Notes: a model not told the origin generated them from the sequence alone. DNA of 64,000 nt from Cyanobacteria bacterium SW_9_44_58 (GCA_003021905.1 PXPI01000106.1:1-64000), one strand, 5' to 3'. Counted from the first letter of the stretch, positions 34,990-44,069 are shown. Translations and numbers: made by a program.

Positions 34990-35754
34990 ATGTACGACGA
35001 AGACGACGATCTCACTCTACTGGATACGGACGCTGACTTTTCCGAAGAAAGCCCCTTAGATCAGATGGAGTCCGGGGAACAAGAGGCAGCGCCTCCCCTG
35101 GATCCTGATGAAATGTTGCCGTTGTTGGAAGAGAGCGACCCTTCCCAACGCATGTTAGCCGCTCGGGCATTTTGTGAATTGCAAGATGAGCGGGCTGTAC
35201 CAGCGCTGATTCGTTTATTGGAAGACGTCTGTCCCTTAGTGCGCGTGAGTGCTGCCTATGCTTTGGGACGCAACCCCCATCTCAATGCTGTGGAGCTCTT
35301 GATTCATCAGTTGGCAAGGGATTGGAACGGATATGTGCGAAAAGGCATTGTCTGGGCATTAGGAAATTCGCGCGATCGCCGTTCCATTCCGCCTCTTCTC
35401 AAGGCCCTGGCAACGGATATTTCGGCAGTGCGGTTATGGGCAGCGAGTGCCTTAACCCATGTGGGCAAATTAAACTACGAAGATATTATCCCGGCGATTC
35501 CGCCCATTATTGAAGGGTTGCGGCAAGATTCCCTAGCGGCAGTCCGCAGCAATTGCGCTTGGACGTTAGGACAGCTATGTGCTGAGCTACCCTCAAACGT
35601 GGTTTATGCAACGGCAGTGGATGCGTTGATTGAGTCTTATGCAGAAGATGAAGACTTTGGCGTCAAAGAAGATGCGAAAGCCTCGCTCTTAAAATTGGGC
35701 GATCCCAGAGGATTACAGGTGATTGAAGAGTTAGAAGAAAAAGGGTATGTCTAG
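34990..35754 (+). CDS. HEAT-repeat protein with acidic N terminus
   Basis: The protein (about 254 aa) has a very acidic first 45 residues (MYDEDDDLTLLDTDADFSEE) and then five or so HEAT-like repeats (RAVPALIRLLEDVCPLVRVS; RRSIPPLLKALATDISAVRL; RGLQVIEELEEKG). In cyanobacteria HEAT proteins include phycobilin lyases and scaffolds. The lyase catalytic residues cannot be judged here, so I call it only a scaffold-type protein. The track starts at a TTG (34954); ATG 34990 fits better. It follows the CBS kinase by 115 bp and is convergent with the MFS gene. Confidence 0.75.
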   Translation: MYDEDDDLTLLDTDADFSEESPLDQMESGEQEAAPPLDPDEMLPLLEESDPSQRMLAARAFCELQDERAVPALIRLLEDVCPLVRVSAAYALGRNPHLNAVELLIHQLARDWNGYVRKGIVWALGNSRDRRSIPPLLKALATDISAVRLWAASALTHVGKLNYEDIIPAIPPIIEGLRQDSLAAVRSNCAWTLGQLCAELPSNVVYATAVDALIESYAEDEDFGVKEDAKASLLKLGDPRGLQVIEELEEKGYV

Positions 35755-35761
35755 TTCGGGT

Positions 35762-37024
35762 TCAATTCACCGCATAAGCATCTTTTTCTCGTCCCGTTGC
35801 AAAGCGTAAGGAATGAGAGAAACTCTTGCTCGATCGCGTGACAAAAATAAGCAGCGCTAAGGCAGCTAAACTGACGCCCATCTGGAACAATCCCCGATAG
35901 CCCAAGACTTCGGCTAAATAACCCAGTCCCGGGCCTGCCAGGGCAATGCCCAAGTCAAAGCCGCCGATAGAGAGGGAGTAAATGCGTCCCCGTTCGCTGC
36001 TTACTGACCGATCCGACATGAGGGCAATCATCATCGGGATTAAGGTACCGCCTCCTGCTCCCTGCGCGATCGCGGCAATTAAAAATTGTTGAGGGGTATG
36101 GGCTGTTGCCAGTAACGACATGGCAATCGTGTAGAGGGTTAAACTCATGGTAATAAAGACCCCTCTGCCATACTGGTCGGAAGCACGCCCGATTGCCAGC
36201 CGCATGATAAAACTGGCGATTGCTGAGGTGGTGTAATATAAGCCAGGATTGAAACTCATCTCTAATTCCCGAATATATAAGGGAAGAAAGGTGGTAAGGG
36301 TGCCAAACACTAACCCCACTACAAATAAGACTGTCGCTGGCGTCCGAATCCGAGGACTCAACAAAATCTGCCAAAATGTTTCTCCGGCGCTGGCTTCGGT
36401 TTGTTCTGCTTCTTCTGCTTGTTCGTCTTTAAGTTCTGTTACTTGTGAGGCAAACAGCAAGCCCAAATATCCTGCCCCTGCTGAAACCGCAAACAAAACT
36501 TCATAGCCCGCACTCGCTTGTAGATATCCCCCTAAAGCAGGTCCTAAGGCAAGTCCCACGGGAACGACCAAGCTCATGTAGCCGATTAACTCGCCTCGCT
36601 TTCCTGGCGGTGAGCAGTCCACAACTAACGTGCTGTAACCGGTGGTAAAGGCGGCAATGCTAATGCCGTGAAATGCCCGAAAAGCGATTAGAAGGGGAAT
36701 GGAATCCACTAACAGATACCCCAAGGGCGCCGTTCCCACCACAAACGTCCCGATCATTACCACGAGTTTGCGGCCGTGCTGGTCAGAGAGTTGTCCCAGT
36801 TGGGCGCGGCATAAGAGCAACCCAATGGCAAAACTCCCCATAACTAAGCCCACTTCATGGTTGCTGCCGCCAATATCGGCAATATAAGCGGGCAAAGTGG
36901 GCAACAGGACAGTTAAGCTCGTCCAGAATAATAACCCCGCGATCGCGATGACGGTTAAATTTTTGCTTTGGACGGGATTCAGGGTTTGAAAAACACCCGG
37001 AATCAAACGGTTGAGAACATTCAC
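35762..37024 (-). CDS. Major facilitator superfamily transporter
   Basis: The 420-aa protein has 12 predicted helices in two six-helix halves. The loop 2-3 motif is GLLLCRAQLGQLSDQHGRKL, and the equivalent in the second half is RLAIGRASDQYGRGVFI. A charged central loop (about 200-222, DEQAEEAEQTEASAGE) separates the halves. The pattern fits the DHA1 drug-H+ antiporter-like group, but the substrate is unknown. It starts with GTG at 37024 preceded by GGGAGAAATTTGC. It is convergent with the HEAT gene, with 7 bp between the stops. Confidence 0.85.
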   Translation of the reverse strand: MNVLNRLIPGVFQTLNPVQSKNLTVIAIAGLLFWTSLTVLLPTLPAYIADIGGSNHEVGLVMGSFAIGLLLCRAQLGQLSDQHGRKLVVMIGTFVVGTAPLGYLLVDSIPLLIAFRAFHGISIAAFTTGYSTLVVDCSPPGKRGELIGYMSLVVPVGLALGPALGGYLQASAGYEVLFAVSAGAGYLGLLFASQVTELKDEQAEEAEQTEASAGETFWQILLSPRIRTPATVLFVVGLVFGTLTTFLPLYIRELEMSFNPGLYYTTSAIASFIMRLAIGRASDQYGRGVFITMSLTLYTIAMSLLATAHTPQQFLIAAIAQGAGGGTLIPMMIALMSDRSVSSERGRIYSLSIGGFDLGIALAGPGLGYLAEVLGYRGLFQMGVSLAALALLIFVTRSSKSFSHSLRFATGREKDAYAVN

Positions 37025-37109
37025 GCAAATTTCTCCCTTCAGGAATTGCCTTTCCTAAGTTTATTATTCTTAACATTTTCTGTAATCTACTGTTAGGGAG
37101 AATACAAAA

Positions 37110-38537
37110 TCAATCGCGGAAGTGATTAATAATGGCTTGGGCAAATTCGGAGCATTTTAGCGGCGGATCGACTTTCGGGGTCATCATTCGCGCTAAATCA
37201 TAGGTAACTTCTCGGTTCGCGATCGCGCTGCCAATGCCGTTTTCAACGAAATTCGCCGCTTCTTGCCAACCGAGATACTCTAGCAACATGACCCCAGATA
37301 GAATCAGCGATCCCGGATTGACGCGATCTAACCCGGCATATTTGGGAGCAGTGCCGTGAGTGGCTTCAAATATAGCGCATTCATCGCCAATATTGGCACC
37401 CGGTCCCATGCCCAAGCCGCCAACCAGCGCTGCGGCCGCATCGGATAAATAATCGCCATTGAGGTTCATGGTAGCAAGAATGGAATATTCCTCAGGGCGC
37501 GTTTGAATCTGTTGGAAAATATTATCGGCAATGCGGTCATTGACCATGACTTTATTTTGCCATTTGCCATTGCCATGGGTCTCCCAGAGACGGTCTAGAA
37601 CCCCTTTCACTTCCTGAATAATCTCTTCGCGGCGTTCCGGGGTGAGGCTATCAAATCCCGGTTCTACCTGACGGGCATTGTCCGCTAGACTCAAATCGGG
37701 ATTGTTTTCTTGATTGCTTAAAATCCAAGACTCCCGTTCCGTGACACATTCTTCCCGAAATTCAGTCGTGGCTAATTCATACCCCCAATCGCGAAATGCC
37801 CCTTCCGTATATTTCATAATATTGCCCTTATGGACTAAGGTGACTTTCTGTTTATGGGGAGGAAGTTGCAGGGCATGTTTCATAGCCCGACGCACCAGAC
37901 GTTGCGACCCGGTTTTGCTAATGGGTTTAACTCCGATGCCGGAATCGGCAGGAATTTGTTTATTGCCGTGTTCGGGGGTATTGGGAATTAAGTCTTGATT
38001 GAGATAATTAATTAACTGATGGGCGGTTTCTGTTCCCTGTTGCCACTCAATGCCCAGATAGATATCTTCGGTATTTTCCCGATAAACAATAATATCCATC
38101 CGTTCCGGATATTTGTGAGGAGACGGCGTTCCCGGATAGTAGCGGCAAGGGCGCACACAAGCATACAGATCGTTAATTTGACGCAACGCCACATTGAGAG
38201 AGCGAATACCGCCGCCCACAGGGGTAGTGAGAGGACCTTTAATGGCTACCCCATACTCCCGAATGGCGTTGAGGGTATCTTCGGGTAAATACTGGAAGGT
38301 GCCATAATGTTCACAGGCTTCATCGCCGGCATAGATTTTAAACCAGTTGATTTTCTTTTGATCGCCATAGGCTTCTTTGACTGCCGCCTCCAGCACTTTC
38401 TGGGTAGCGGGCCAAATATCAATCCCGGTTCCATCACCGCGAATGAAGGGAATAATCGGATCATCGGGAACTATCGGTTCCCCATCCTTGAAACTAATTT
38501 TTGTGCCAATGTTAGGTGGGGTAATTTTTTCGTACAT
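37110..38537 (-). CDS. icd: NADP-dependent isocitrate dehydrogenase
   Basis: It converts isocitrate to 2-oxoglutarate, the carbon skeleton for ammonium assimilation and the nitrogen-status signal in cyanobacteria. The 475-aa sequence shows [20 protein letters not shown] at the N terminus, substrate-binding [20 protein letters not shown] (phosphorylatable Ser region in E. coli), [36 protein letters not shown] and the [19 protein letters not shown] cofactor region. Length is typical for cyanobacterial Icd. ATG at 38537. NtcA often controls icd, but I could not identify a GTA-N8-TAC site with confidence. Confidence 0.95.
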   Translation of the reverse strand: MYEKITPPNIGTKISFKDGEPIVPDDPIIPFIRGDGTGIDIWPATQKVLEAAVKEAYGDQKKINWFKIYAGDEACEHYGTFQYLPEDTLNAIREYGVAIKGPLTTPVGGGIRSLNVALRQINDLYACVRPCRYYPGTPSPHKYPERMDIIVYRENTEDIYLGIEWQQGTETAHQLINYLNQDLIPNTPEHGNKQIPADSGIGVKPISKTGSQRLVRRAMKHALQLPPHKQKVTLVHKGNIMKYTEGAFRDWGYELATTEFREECVTERESWILSNQENNPDLSLADNARQVEPGFDSLTPERREEIIQEVKGVLDRLWETHGNGKWQNKVMVNDRIADNIFQQIQTRPEEYSILATMNLNGDYLSDAAAALVGGLGMGPGANIGDECAIFEATHGTAPKYAGLDRVNPGSLILSGVMLLEYLGWQEAANFVENGIGSAIANREVTYDLARMMTPKVDPPLKCSEFAQAIINHFRD

Positions 38538-38924
38538 TGTTGCTCAAGACTAAGGGATAATGCTCAATCCTGCCACAGTAAAGGGGAATGATCAATTCAA
38601 TCGGTTATGATACGTTGCCATTGCTTCCCATTGGACTAATTGTAAACTACGTCTAGCCGACTTCGTCTGAGCTAGACGCTTTCAGTAGCCCTCCATCTAT
38701 GTCGCAAGACAATAGACAGGAGCCTCCGGGCTGGTTTACACAGCAGCCCCATAATTCTATATTTTTCGCCCCATTTAAGTCAGCATCGCCGATCCAACCG
38801 CAACGCAGATTAGAACACTTAAACCGCTTCTCCGTTCTAACTCCGATCTGTAAGCAACAATGACAAGTTTTGCTAGTAAATGCTGGCGGAATAGCGACGA
38901 CTTTTACTCCTTCTTTAATTCCTT

Positions 38925-38952
38925 TATAGCAATTCTCAGACCAATAAGGTAC
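38925..38952. repeat. Single IS630-type MITE end inside tnpB
   Basis: TATAGCAATTCTCAGACCAATAAGGTAC resembles both inverted ends of the 118-bp MITE at 31281-31398 (shared TATAGCAATTCT and GGTAC). No matching inverted end is visible on the far side, and tnpB similarity restarts immediately beside it (GIKEGVKVVAIPP). I infer a partial or deletion-forming insertion. Confidence 0.6.
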
Positions 38953-39318
38953 ACTGAGAAGGAAAGACAGTAGATTAAAATAAGCGTGTCCATGCAACCT
39001 TATTCAATTGATTTTCGGAAAGCTTTGGCATCTTGGATAATAGCATTGCTGACATTATGGTTGACCCATTTTTGGAACCGTTTTTCACGCCCAGATAACC
39101 GTTTTAGTATCTCGCGGCAACGACGGCGACTGCTGCGAGTGCCTTTGGACGCTTTCTTTTGCAAAGAGGTTCTAGTACGGGCGAACTTGTCTCGTTTATC
39201 TTGAAGATTTTTTCCTTCCCAACCTTTCCCAGTTGACGTTTTGGCAATGTCACGCCTTCCGAAGTCAACTCCGATCACTTTATTAGTCTCAGTTGGTTCA
39301 GGAGGGTCTGACTTTAGC

Positions 39319-39499
39319 GGGACTTTTAAATATTAGTGCACTGAAATAGCCTAAAATCCACTCAAATCAAGGAATTAAGGTCGAAAAGGGAAAATTTCCT
39401 GAGACCCCTCTCTTCATAGGAAAGAGGGTAGATCGATGTAAAAATCCCAATTGATTTGGACTTTAAGGCGATCGCGCTAAGGGATTTGTCTAAGTCCCG
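39319..39499. mobile_element. 181-bp MITE with 4-bp target duplication, inside tnpB
   Basis: The ends are CGGGACTTTT and (reverse complement of the other side) CGGGACTTAG, giving 8 perfect inverted bases. The flanks are TTAG at 39315-39318 and 39500-39503. Deleting the element and one TTAG gives a tnpB reading VHVQLKSDPPEPTETNKVIG without a break. The interior is non-coding and contains a GCGATCGC. The matching transposase family is not identifiable from these ends alone. Confidence 0.85.
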
Positions 39500-39988
39500 T
39501 TAGTTGAACATGAACGTACCAATGCCCATCCTTGTGTTGACAGATTTGTGCAGATGTTGGTTTTTGACCAGCCAACTTGCCCTTATGATAGTTACTGGCT
39601 CTAAGAGGGATTCGTTCCCTTCCCTGTACTGTACTTAAAGAAACTGTCCACTCCTTTTCTCGGAACCGGAAGGTATCTTGATCGCAATCAAATGAGGTAG
39701 GTTTGAACCCCCTGACTTTCCTACCTTTTTGCCGAGCAGTTAACCGATTGCTTCCTACCCTGGCACAAGTTCTGATAACGTGGTTAGATACTAAATCGAA
39801 CTGTTCTCTAACTTGGTTATAGATAACAGCTTGAATCCCGTTTCGGTTGGTTAGGGAAGGTTTCACTTCCCGATTAATCAGTTCACAAGCACTGGCAAAT
39901 TGTTCTGCCGTTTTCGCCAATTTATAGCAAGTCGAATCGTAGAAGAAAGAATCCCTAATCTCAGCGTAAGCGGATTAGGGAGTGTCAA

Positions 39989-40295
39989 CGGCTTGTTCAG
40001 CAGAAGGTTGAAGTTTGACGACCAGCGTGAGAACCTGCTTCATGCTTACGATTTTACACTTAGTGGTTGCACTTGAGAAACCTCATCCCTATCGAAAGGA
40101 ATCGGTTTCTGCGCTATCCCCCTACGACCCGCTACGCGCTCGGTCGTAGCCCCTCGCGCATTTGGTGGAATATCGCGGCTAGAGCAATGGGAAATCGCGA
40201 TCGCGTCTCCCAGGGGTTCTTTTGAGACCTTGCAAAATTTTGAATTGGCTGATTTACAAGGCCTTTTGTTAAAGCAGAAGTCTTAACTTAACCTT
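39989..40295. other. Intergenic region with REP-like hairpin and a possible gene tail
   Basis: A hairpin, CTACGACC CGCTACGCGCTC GGTCGTAG, lies at about 40122-40150. Directly after it a 44-codon open stretch (40155-40286, + strand) reads GISRLEQWEIAIASPRGSFE, then TLQNFELADLQGLLLKQKS and a stop. It looks like a real C terminus and has no start. I cannot name it; it may be the tail of a gene lost when the IS element and REP arrived. The remainder shows nothing I can support. Confidence 0.35.
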
Positions 40296-40985
40296 TTAAA
40301 CGGGGCGTTGTCCATAAAAAGGTTGCGCTTGTTCGATTTGAGGACGTTCTCCCTGTTGCCATTGTTGATCAGCTAACTTGAGAATACTGGAGACCGTTTC
40401 TCCCAATTCCTGTTGCCTCGCTTCAATCCGTTGATAAGGAAACGATAATTTCTCTAGGGTGGCTTCCCAATCCTGTTCTGTCATTGTCGTGTCAGCTAAA
40501 TAAGGGCTTAATCCGGTAGCGGTTGCTTGGTAGATGGCAACAAAATACTGCCCTCGACGGGCCGGCAGTTGTACGGCAATCAACTGATTTTCGGGAAATT
40601 GAGACGGATTGTTTTCTAATTGATGGGCAACAATCCCTGCTAGAGTCGAAATGGCAAATAGCGGAATCTTTAGCTGCTGTGCCAGCGTCCGCGCTGTTGC
40701 CACCCCAATGCGTGTCCCGGTAAAACTCCCGGGCCCTTTGGCTACGGCAATGAAGGCTAAATCAGACCAATTTTGGGGCGCTAGAAGGGCTTGCAATAGA
40801 ACATGCAGATGCGTTGATAAATCCCGATCTAAGTTCCAAGTGCGCGATCTGATTTTGGAATCGGTAAGCTCTTGGGCTAATTTTTGATTTTGATTTAAAT
40901 CGCTAATCGCAAGTCCCAATTGGGGACTCGTGGTATGTAAGGCTAACCCATATCCCGGTAAGTTGGCTGCGGTGTCCATGTCCAT
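40296..40985 (-). CDS. tsaB: tRNA threonylcarbamoyladenosine biosynthesis protein TsaB
   Basis: TsaB is the non-catalytic ASKHA-fold partner of TsaD in forming t6A37 on ANN-decoding tRNAs. The 229-aa product has ALHTTSPQLGLAISD near the N terminus, the diagnostic FIAVAKGPGSFTGTRIGVAT, and RTLAQQLKIPLFAISTLAGI. The C-terminal half is diverged, as is usual. Two ATGs (40985 and 40979) lie just downstream of the aldolase terminator, and no strong ribosome-binding site decides between them. It is on the same strand as the class I aldolase gene, about 100 bp downstream of it. Confidence 0.85.
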   Translation of the reverse strand: MDMDTAANLPGYGLALHTTSPQLGLAISDLNQNQKLAQELTDSKIRSRTWNLDRDLSTHLHVLLQALLAPQNWSDLAFIAVAKGPGSFTGTRIGVATARTLAQQLKIPLFAISTLAGIVAHQLENNPSQFPENQLIAVQLPARRGQYFVAIYQATATGLSPYLADTTMTEQDWEATLEKLSFPYQRIEARQQELGETVSSILKLADQQWQQGERPQIEQAQPFYGQRPV

Positions 40986-40991
40986 AAACTT

Positions 40992-41020
40992 GAAAAAGCC
41001 AGAGATAGGTGTCTCTGGCT
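40992..41020 (-). terminator. Rho-independent terminator of the class I aldolase gene
   Basis: On the minus strand AGCCAGAGA CACCTA TCTCTGGCT is followed by TTTTTC. The 9-bp perfect stem and T-run lie about 65 bp after the aldolase stop and only a few bases before tsaB, so tsaB needs its own promoter within or beyond the hairpin. Confidence 0.85.
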
Positions 41021-41083
41021 AGGCTCATTGATTCCGCTAAGAGGAGGGAATTCCTCCTCAATACAGTTCCTCGGGCAACTAAC

Positions 41084-42127
41084 TTAAGCCATTGCAGGCT
41101 GTTTTTCCATATCACGGGAATATTTGCCCATGCTAGCTGCACTATTGCACTGGGCACGGTGGTGTATCAGTTCTTGTGCTTTTTTCACGTTGTTGGCTTC
41201 GCCTGCCCATTGTTCCATGCCGGGTCCCTGAATAGCGCGGGCATAGGAGAAGGTAACGCGCCAGGGGCATTGCGAAATGAGACGATCGGCGTTCATGAGG
41301 TTGAGGTGTTCCGCTGCTTGTTCGACCGTTTGTCCGCCGGACAAGAAGGCGATGCCAGGAACAGAAGCAGGAACGTTGTCACGGAGGCACTGAATGGTGC
41401 GCTCAGCAACTTCTTGAGGAGTGGATTGTTGAGGGCACTGCTTACCGGCAATTACCATGCTGGGCTTAAGAATCATTTTATCGAATTCAATGCCTTGAGT
41501 ATAGAGTTGATCGAAGACCGTGTTTAGGGTTTGGTTGCTTACTTCATGACAGCGATCAATCGTGTGGTCGCCATCAATAAGCACTTCCGGCTCAACGATT
41601 GGCACTAAGCCGCCTTTTTGGCAGAGAGCAGCATAACGCGCTAACGCATGAGCATTCGCTTCGAGGCAAGCTGGGGTGGGGATACCATCGCCAATGGTGA
41701 TTACCGCACGCCACTTCGCAAAGCGAGCGCCCATTTGATAATATTCTGCAATGCGATCGCGCAGCCCATCGAGTCCTTCCGTTACTTTTTCACCGGGATG
41801 CCCTGCTAAATCTTTTGCACCAGTGTCAACCTTAATGCCAATGATGACATCTTGCTCTTTCATGACATCAGTAAAGGGCTTACCATCGTCGGTTTTCTGA
41901 CGGATGGTTTCATCATAGAGAATTGCCCCGCTGATATAATTTCCTATATTGGGAGTGGTTAGAAGCAACTGGCGATACTGGCGACGCTTTTCTTCAGTAG
42001 TGTCAATTCCTACTTTTTGGAACCGCTTATTGCAAGTGCGGTTGCTTTCGTCCATTGCCAGGATGCCCTGGTTGGGAGCAACCATTGCTTGTGCTGTATT
42101 GCGGAGTTCTTCTGCGTATTGGTTCAT
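41084..42127 (-). CDS. Class I fructose-bisphosphate aldolase
   Basis: The Schiff-base aldolase of glycolysis/Calvin cycle cleaves or forms fructose-1,6-bisphosphate (and sedoheptulose-1,7-bisphosphate). The 347-aa protein shows GILAMDESNRTCNKRFQKVG at the N terminus, ARFAKWRAVITIGDG, VPIVEPEVLIDGDHTI and the catalytic lysine in KMILKPSMVIAGK, then GIAFLSGGQTVEQAAEHLNL. These are eukaryote-like class I motifs, also found in cyanobacteria where this isozyme is stress associated. ATG at 42127 is preceded by AGGAGAG. It is divergent from a class II aldolase gene. Confidence 0.93.
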   Translation of the reverse strand: MNQYAEELRNTAQAMVAPNQGILAMDESNRTCNKRFQKVGIDTTEEKRRQYRQLLLTTPNIGNYISGAILYDETIRQKTDDGKPFTDVMKEQDVIIGIKVDTGAKDLAGHPGEKVTEGLDGLRDRIAEYYQMGARFAKWRAVITIGDGIPTPACLEANAHALARYAALCQKGGLVPIVEPEVLIDGDHTIDRCHEVSNQTLNTVFDQLYTQGIEFDKMILKPSMVIAGKQCPQQSTPQEVAERTIQCLRDNVPASVPGIAFLSGGQTVEQAAEHLNLMNADRLISQCPWRVTFSYARAIQGPGMEQWAGEANNVKKAQELIHHRAQCNSAASMGKYSRDMEKQPAMA

Positions 42128-42318
42128 AACTTTTATACTCTCCTTTTATAAAACTTCATCTTACCATTATCTACTGTCTCACTTTCGTTTGGTCTTTGTC
42201 AAAGGGCGTGACATAAGGAAAACAGACCAATAATGTTCAGAAATTATGAAAAGATTATAACAGTTATGCTGGCAAATGGTTACCTTGATTTCTTAACGCC
42301 TTTCTCAAAAACAAATTT

Positions 42319-43164
42319 ATGCTTACTTCCACCAAAGAACTTTTAGAAGCGGCCCAAAAACAGTCCTATGCGGTTGGCGCTTTTAACATGTATAATCTCG
42401 AAGGAGCAAAAGCAGTGGTCAATGCGGCCGAAGCCGAAAACAGTCCGGCTATGTTCCAAATTCTGCCTAATGTTCTAAATTATGGCGGTTCGGCACTAAT
42501 TGCCATGTTTTTAGAAGCGGCAGACTCGGCAAAGGTCCCGATGTCGGTTCACTTAGACCATTGCGACGATCGCGCCATGATTGGAACGGCTTTAGAAGCG
42601 GGGATACAATCCATTTTAGCCGATGGTTCCACGCTCTCGTTTCAAGACAACCTTGCCTTTACTCAGGAAATGACTGATTTCGCCCACGCCAAAGGGTCAA
42701 CAGTGGAAGCGGAAGTCGGTCGCATTAGCGGCACCGAAGACGGCATGACAGTTGCCGAAAAAGAAGCGAAAATGACTGATCCTGAGGAAGCCAAGGAATT
42801 TGTGGCAAAATCGGGCGTCGATTTTCTCGCTGTCACCATCGGCAATGTTCACGGCAAGTATCACGGCGAACCCCAACTAGATTTTGATCGCCTCGCTAAA
42901 ATTCGTGAAAAACTCCAAATTCCGCTAGTGTTGCACGGCGCTTCCGGTTTACCGGCAACAATGATTCAGCAGTCAATTGAATTAGGCGTCTGCAAATTTA
43001 ACGTCAATAGCGAAGTGCGGAAAACCTATCTGGCGTTTTGGCGGGAATACGGACGAACGGAATCGAAAAGCGATCTCTTAGATTGCCAAAAATCAGCGAC
43101 GGCGGCGATGCAAGAGGTAATTGCAGAAAAAATGAGATTGTTTGGGAGTGCTGGCAAGGCGTAG
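42319..43164 (+). CDS. Class II (zinc) ketose-bisphosphate aldolase, short GatY/KbaY-like form
   Basis: The 281-aa protein has the class II metal and phosphate sites: VHLDHCDDRAMIGTALEAGI, EAEVGRISGTEDGM, TIGNVHGKYHGEPQLDFDRL, PLVLHGASGLPATMIQQSIE and KFNVNSEVRKTYL. This length is that of tagatose/fructose-bisphosphate aldolases of the GatY/KbaY/FbaA-short type, shorter than the roughly 360-aa Calvin-cycle enzyme usual in cyanobacteria. It may act on fructose- or tagatose-bisphosphate. It shares a 191-bp divergent region with the class I aldolase gene, so the two could be oppositely regulated; this is inference. Confidence 0.85.
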   Translation: MLTSTKELLEAAQKQSYAVGAFNMYNLEGAKAVVNAAEAENSPAMFQILPNVLNYGGSALIAMFLEAADSAKVPMSVHLDHCDDRAMIGTALEAGIQSILADGSTLSFQDNLAFTQEMTDFAHAKGSTVEAEVGRISGTEDGMTVAEKEAKMTDPEEAKEFVAKSGVDFLAVTIGNVHGKYHGEPQLDFDRLAKIREKLQIPLVLHGASGLPATMIQQSIELGVCKFNVNSEVRKTYLAFWREYGRTESKSDLLDCQKSATAAMQEVIAEKMRLFGSAGKA

Positions 43165-43276
43165 GGCGTTCTGCCGAACTAGCAGCGACAGTTCGGCAAC
43201 AGTGATTAGTGCGTATCAAAAGCGTATCAAAATATGATTCCCCCTTCTAAATTGCGTTAGGGGGAATCGTTCGTTA

Positions 43277-43480
43277 TTACTTCAAATTTGCCCGGGCATC
43301 TTTTACCGCTACCCAAAGGGTAGCCCCAGTTAGGGGAATACTGGCACTGAGAATAATGGAGGTAATGAAAACACCATAACGAGGATCGCCGTAGGATAAT
43401 TCAAATACAGAGCCCACCGCAGCGATGGCGGCGACGCAGGAAATTAGCAGAAATAAACCGCTTTTTGGGGTTAGCAGCAC
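43277..43480 (-). CDS. Small two-helix membrane protein (67 aa)
   Basis: GTG start at 43480 has AAGGAG about 6 bp upstream. The protein has two membrane helices (about 7-27 and 36-58) linked by ELSYGDPRYG, with a basic C terminus (KDARANLK). This pattern is a conserved hypothetical in cyanobacteria. It is 16 bp downstream of def on the same strand, so it is probably co-transcribed with it. No function can be inferred. Confidence 0.7.
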   Translation of the reverse strand: MLLTPKSGLFLLISCVAAIAAVGSVFELSYGDPRYGVFITSIILSASIPLTGATLWVAVKDARANLK

Positions 43481-43496
43481 GATTAACTCCTTAATT

Positions 43497-44069
43497 TTAT
43501 TGTTTCGATTTTACTGGTTGAACAGCTTTGGTAGAAAACCCTTGTTGATGGAGCGCTTCTGTTAATACTAAATCGTTGGGAACGCGATCCACAAATAAGA
43601 TCCCGTGGAGATGATCGAATTCGTGTTGAATCACCTTTGCTAAGAGGCCGCTAGCTTCCATTTTTTTAGGGCGACCCGATTCGTCTTTATATTTTACTTC
43701 AATTGCTTCGGGACGAACCACATCTAAGAAGACGCCTGGGATACTGAGGCAACCTTCTTCCCCTTTTGCGAGTTCTTTGCTGTAACTTTGAATTTGGGGA
43801 TTAATGAGAATGAGCGGAGGCGTTGCAGTATTGCCGGGATCGCAATCCACCACTAGCATCTGCTTATTGACACCGACTTGTGGGGCTGCCAAACCAATCC
43901 CTTGTTCGGTGTACATGGTTTGCAGCATATCTTTGGCTAAGTCGCGCACCGATTGATTAATTTTGTTAATGCGTTTGGTGGACTGACGAAGGGTGCGATC
44001 GCCGAGATAATGCAAAGATAACGGCGCTTGTTCCGCTTGTTGTTGTTTATTGAGAATCGAGGTGGTCAT
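43497..44069 (-). CDS. def: Peptide deformylase
   Basis: It removes the N-terminal formyl group from nascent proteins. The protein of about 190 aa has all three metal-site motifs: GIGLAAPQVGVN, EEGCLSIPGVFLDV (Cys ligand) and VIQHEFDHLHGILFVDRVP (two His ligands and catalytic Glu). The track begins at 44090; I prefer ATG 44069 with AGGAAATGCT upstream. The N-terminal 15-20 residues are variable. The small membrane-protein gene follows 16 bp after it, and the universal stress gene lies upstream on the same strand. Confidence 0.95.
   Translation of the reverse strand: MTTSILNKQQQAEQAPLSLHYLGDRTLRQSTKRINKINQSVRDLAKDMLQTMYTEQGIGLAAPQVGVNKQMLVVDCDPGNTATPPLILINPQIQSYSKELAKGEEGCLSIPGVFLDVVRPEAIEVKYKDESGRPKKMEASGLLAKVIQHEFDHLHGILFVDRVPNDLVLTEALHQQGFSTKAVQPVKSKQ

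Larger units (their letters stand above)
38653..39920 (-). pseudogene. tnpB: tnpB, broken (RNA-guided nuclease of IS200/IS605 family)
   Basis: Three pieces remain. The N-terminal piece (39477-39920) has EQFASACELINREVKPSLTN and FKPTSFDCDQDTFRFREKEW. The middle piece (39000-39278) has VIGVDFGRRDIAKTS, which carries the first RuvC aspartate. The C-terminal piece (38653-38997) has IPPAFTSKTCHCCLQIGVRT with zinc-finger cysteines and WIGDADLNGAKNIE with the last catalytic aspartate. The first break is a 181-bp MITE whose removal restores the frame. The second is near 38925-38999, where an IS630-type terminal repeat and unrelated sequence replace the segment bearing the catalytic glutamate. About 20 N-terminal codons also seem lost. 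The nuclease cannot be active. Confidence 0.85.
38649..39983 (-). mobile_element. IS200/IS605-type element (tnpB only), decayed
   Basis: On the minus strand the element follows TTGAC (39984-39988) and starts with a hairpin (CCCTAATC...GATTAGGG) and GATTCTTTC. It contains a tnpB and ends near a hairpin GTCTAGC...GCTAGAC (38649-38677) just after the tnpB stop. The TTGAC target, subterminal hairpins and absence of terminal inverted repeats are typical of this peel-and-paste family. No tnpA is present. The element has itself been invaded by a 181-bp MITE and by a second MITE end. The right boundary is approximate. Confidence 0.75.
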
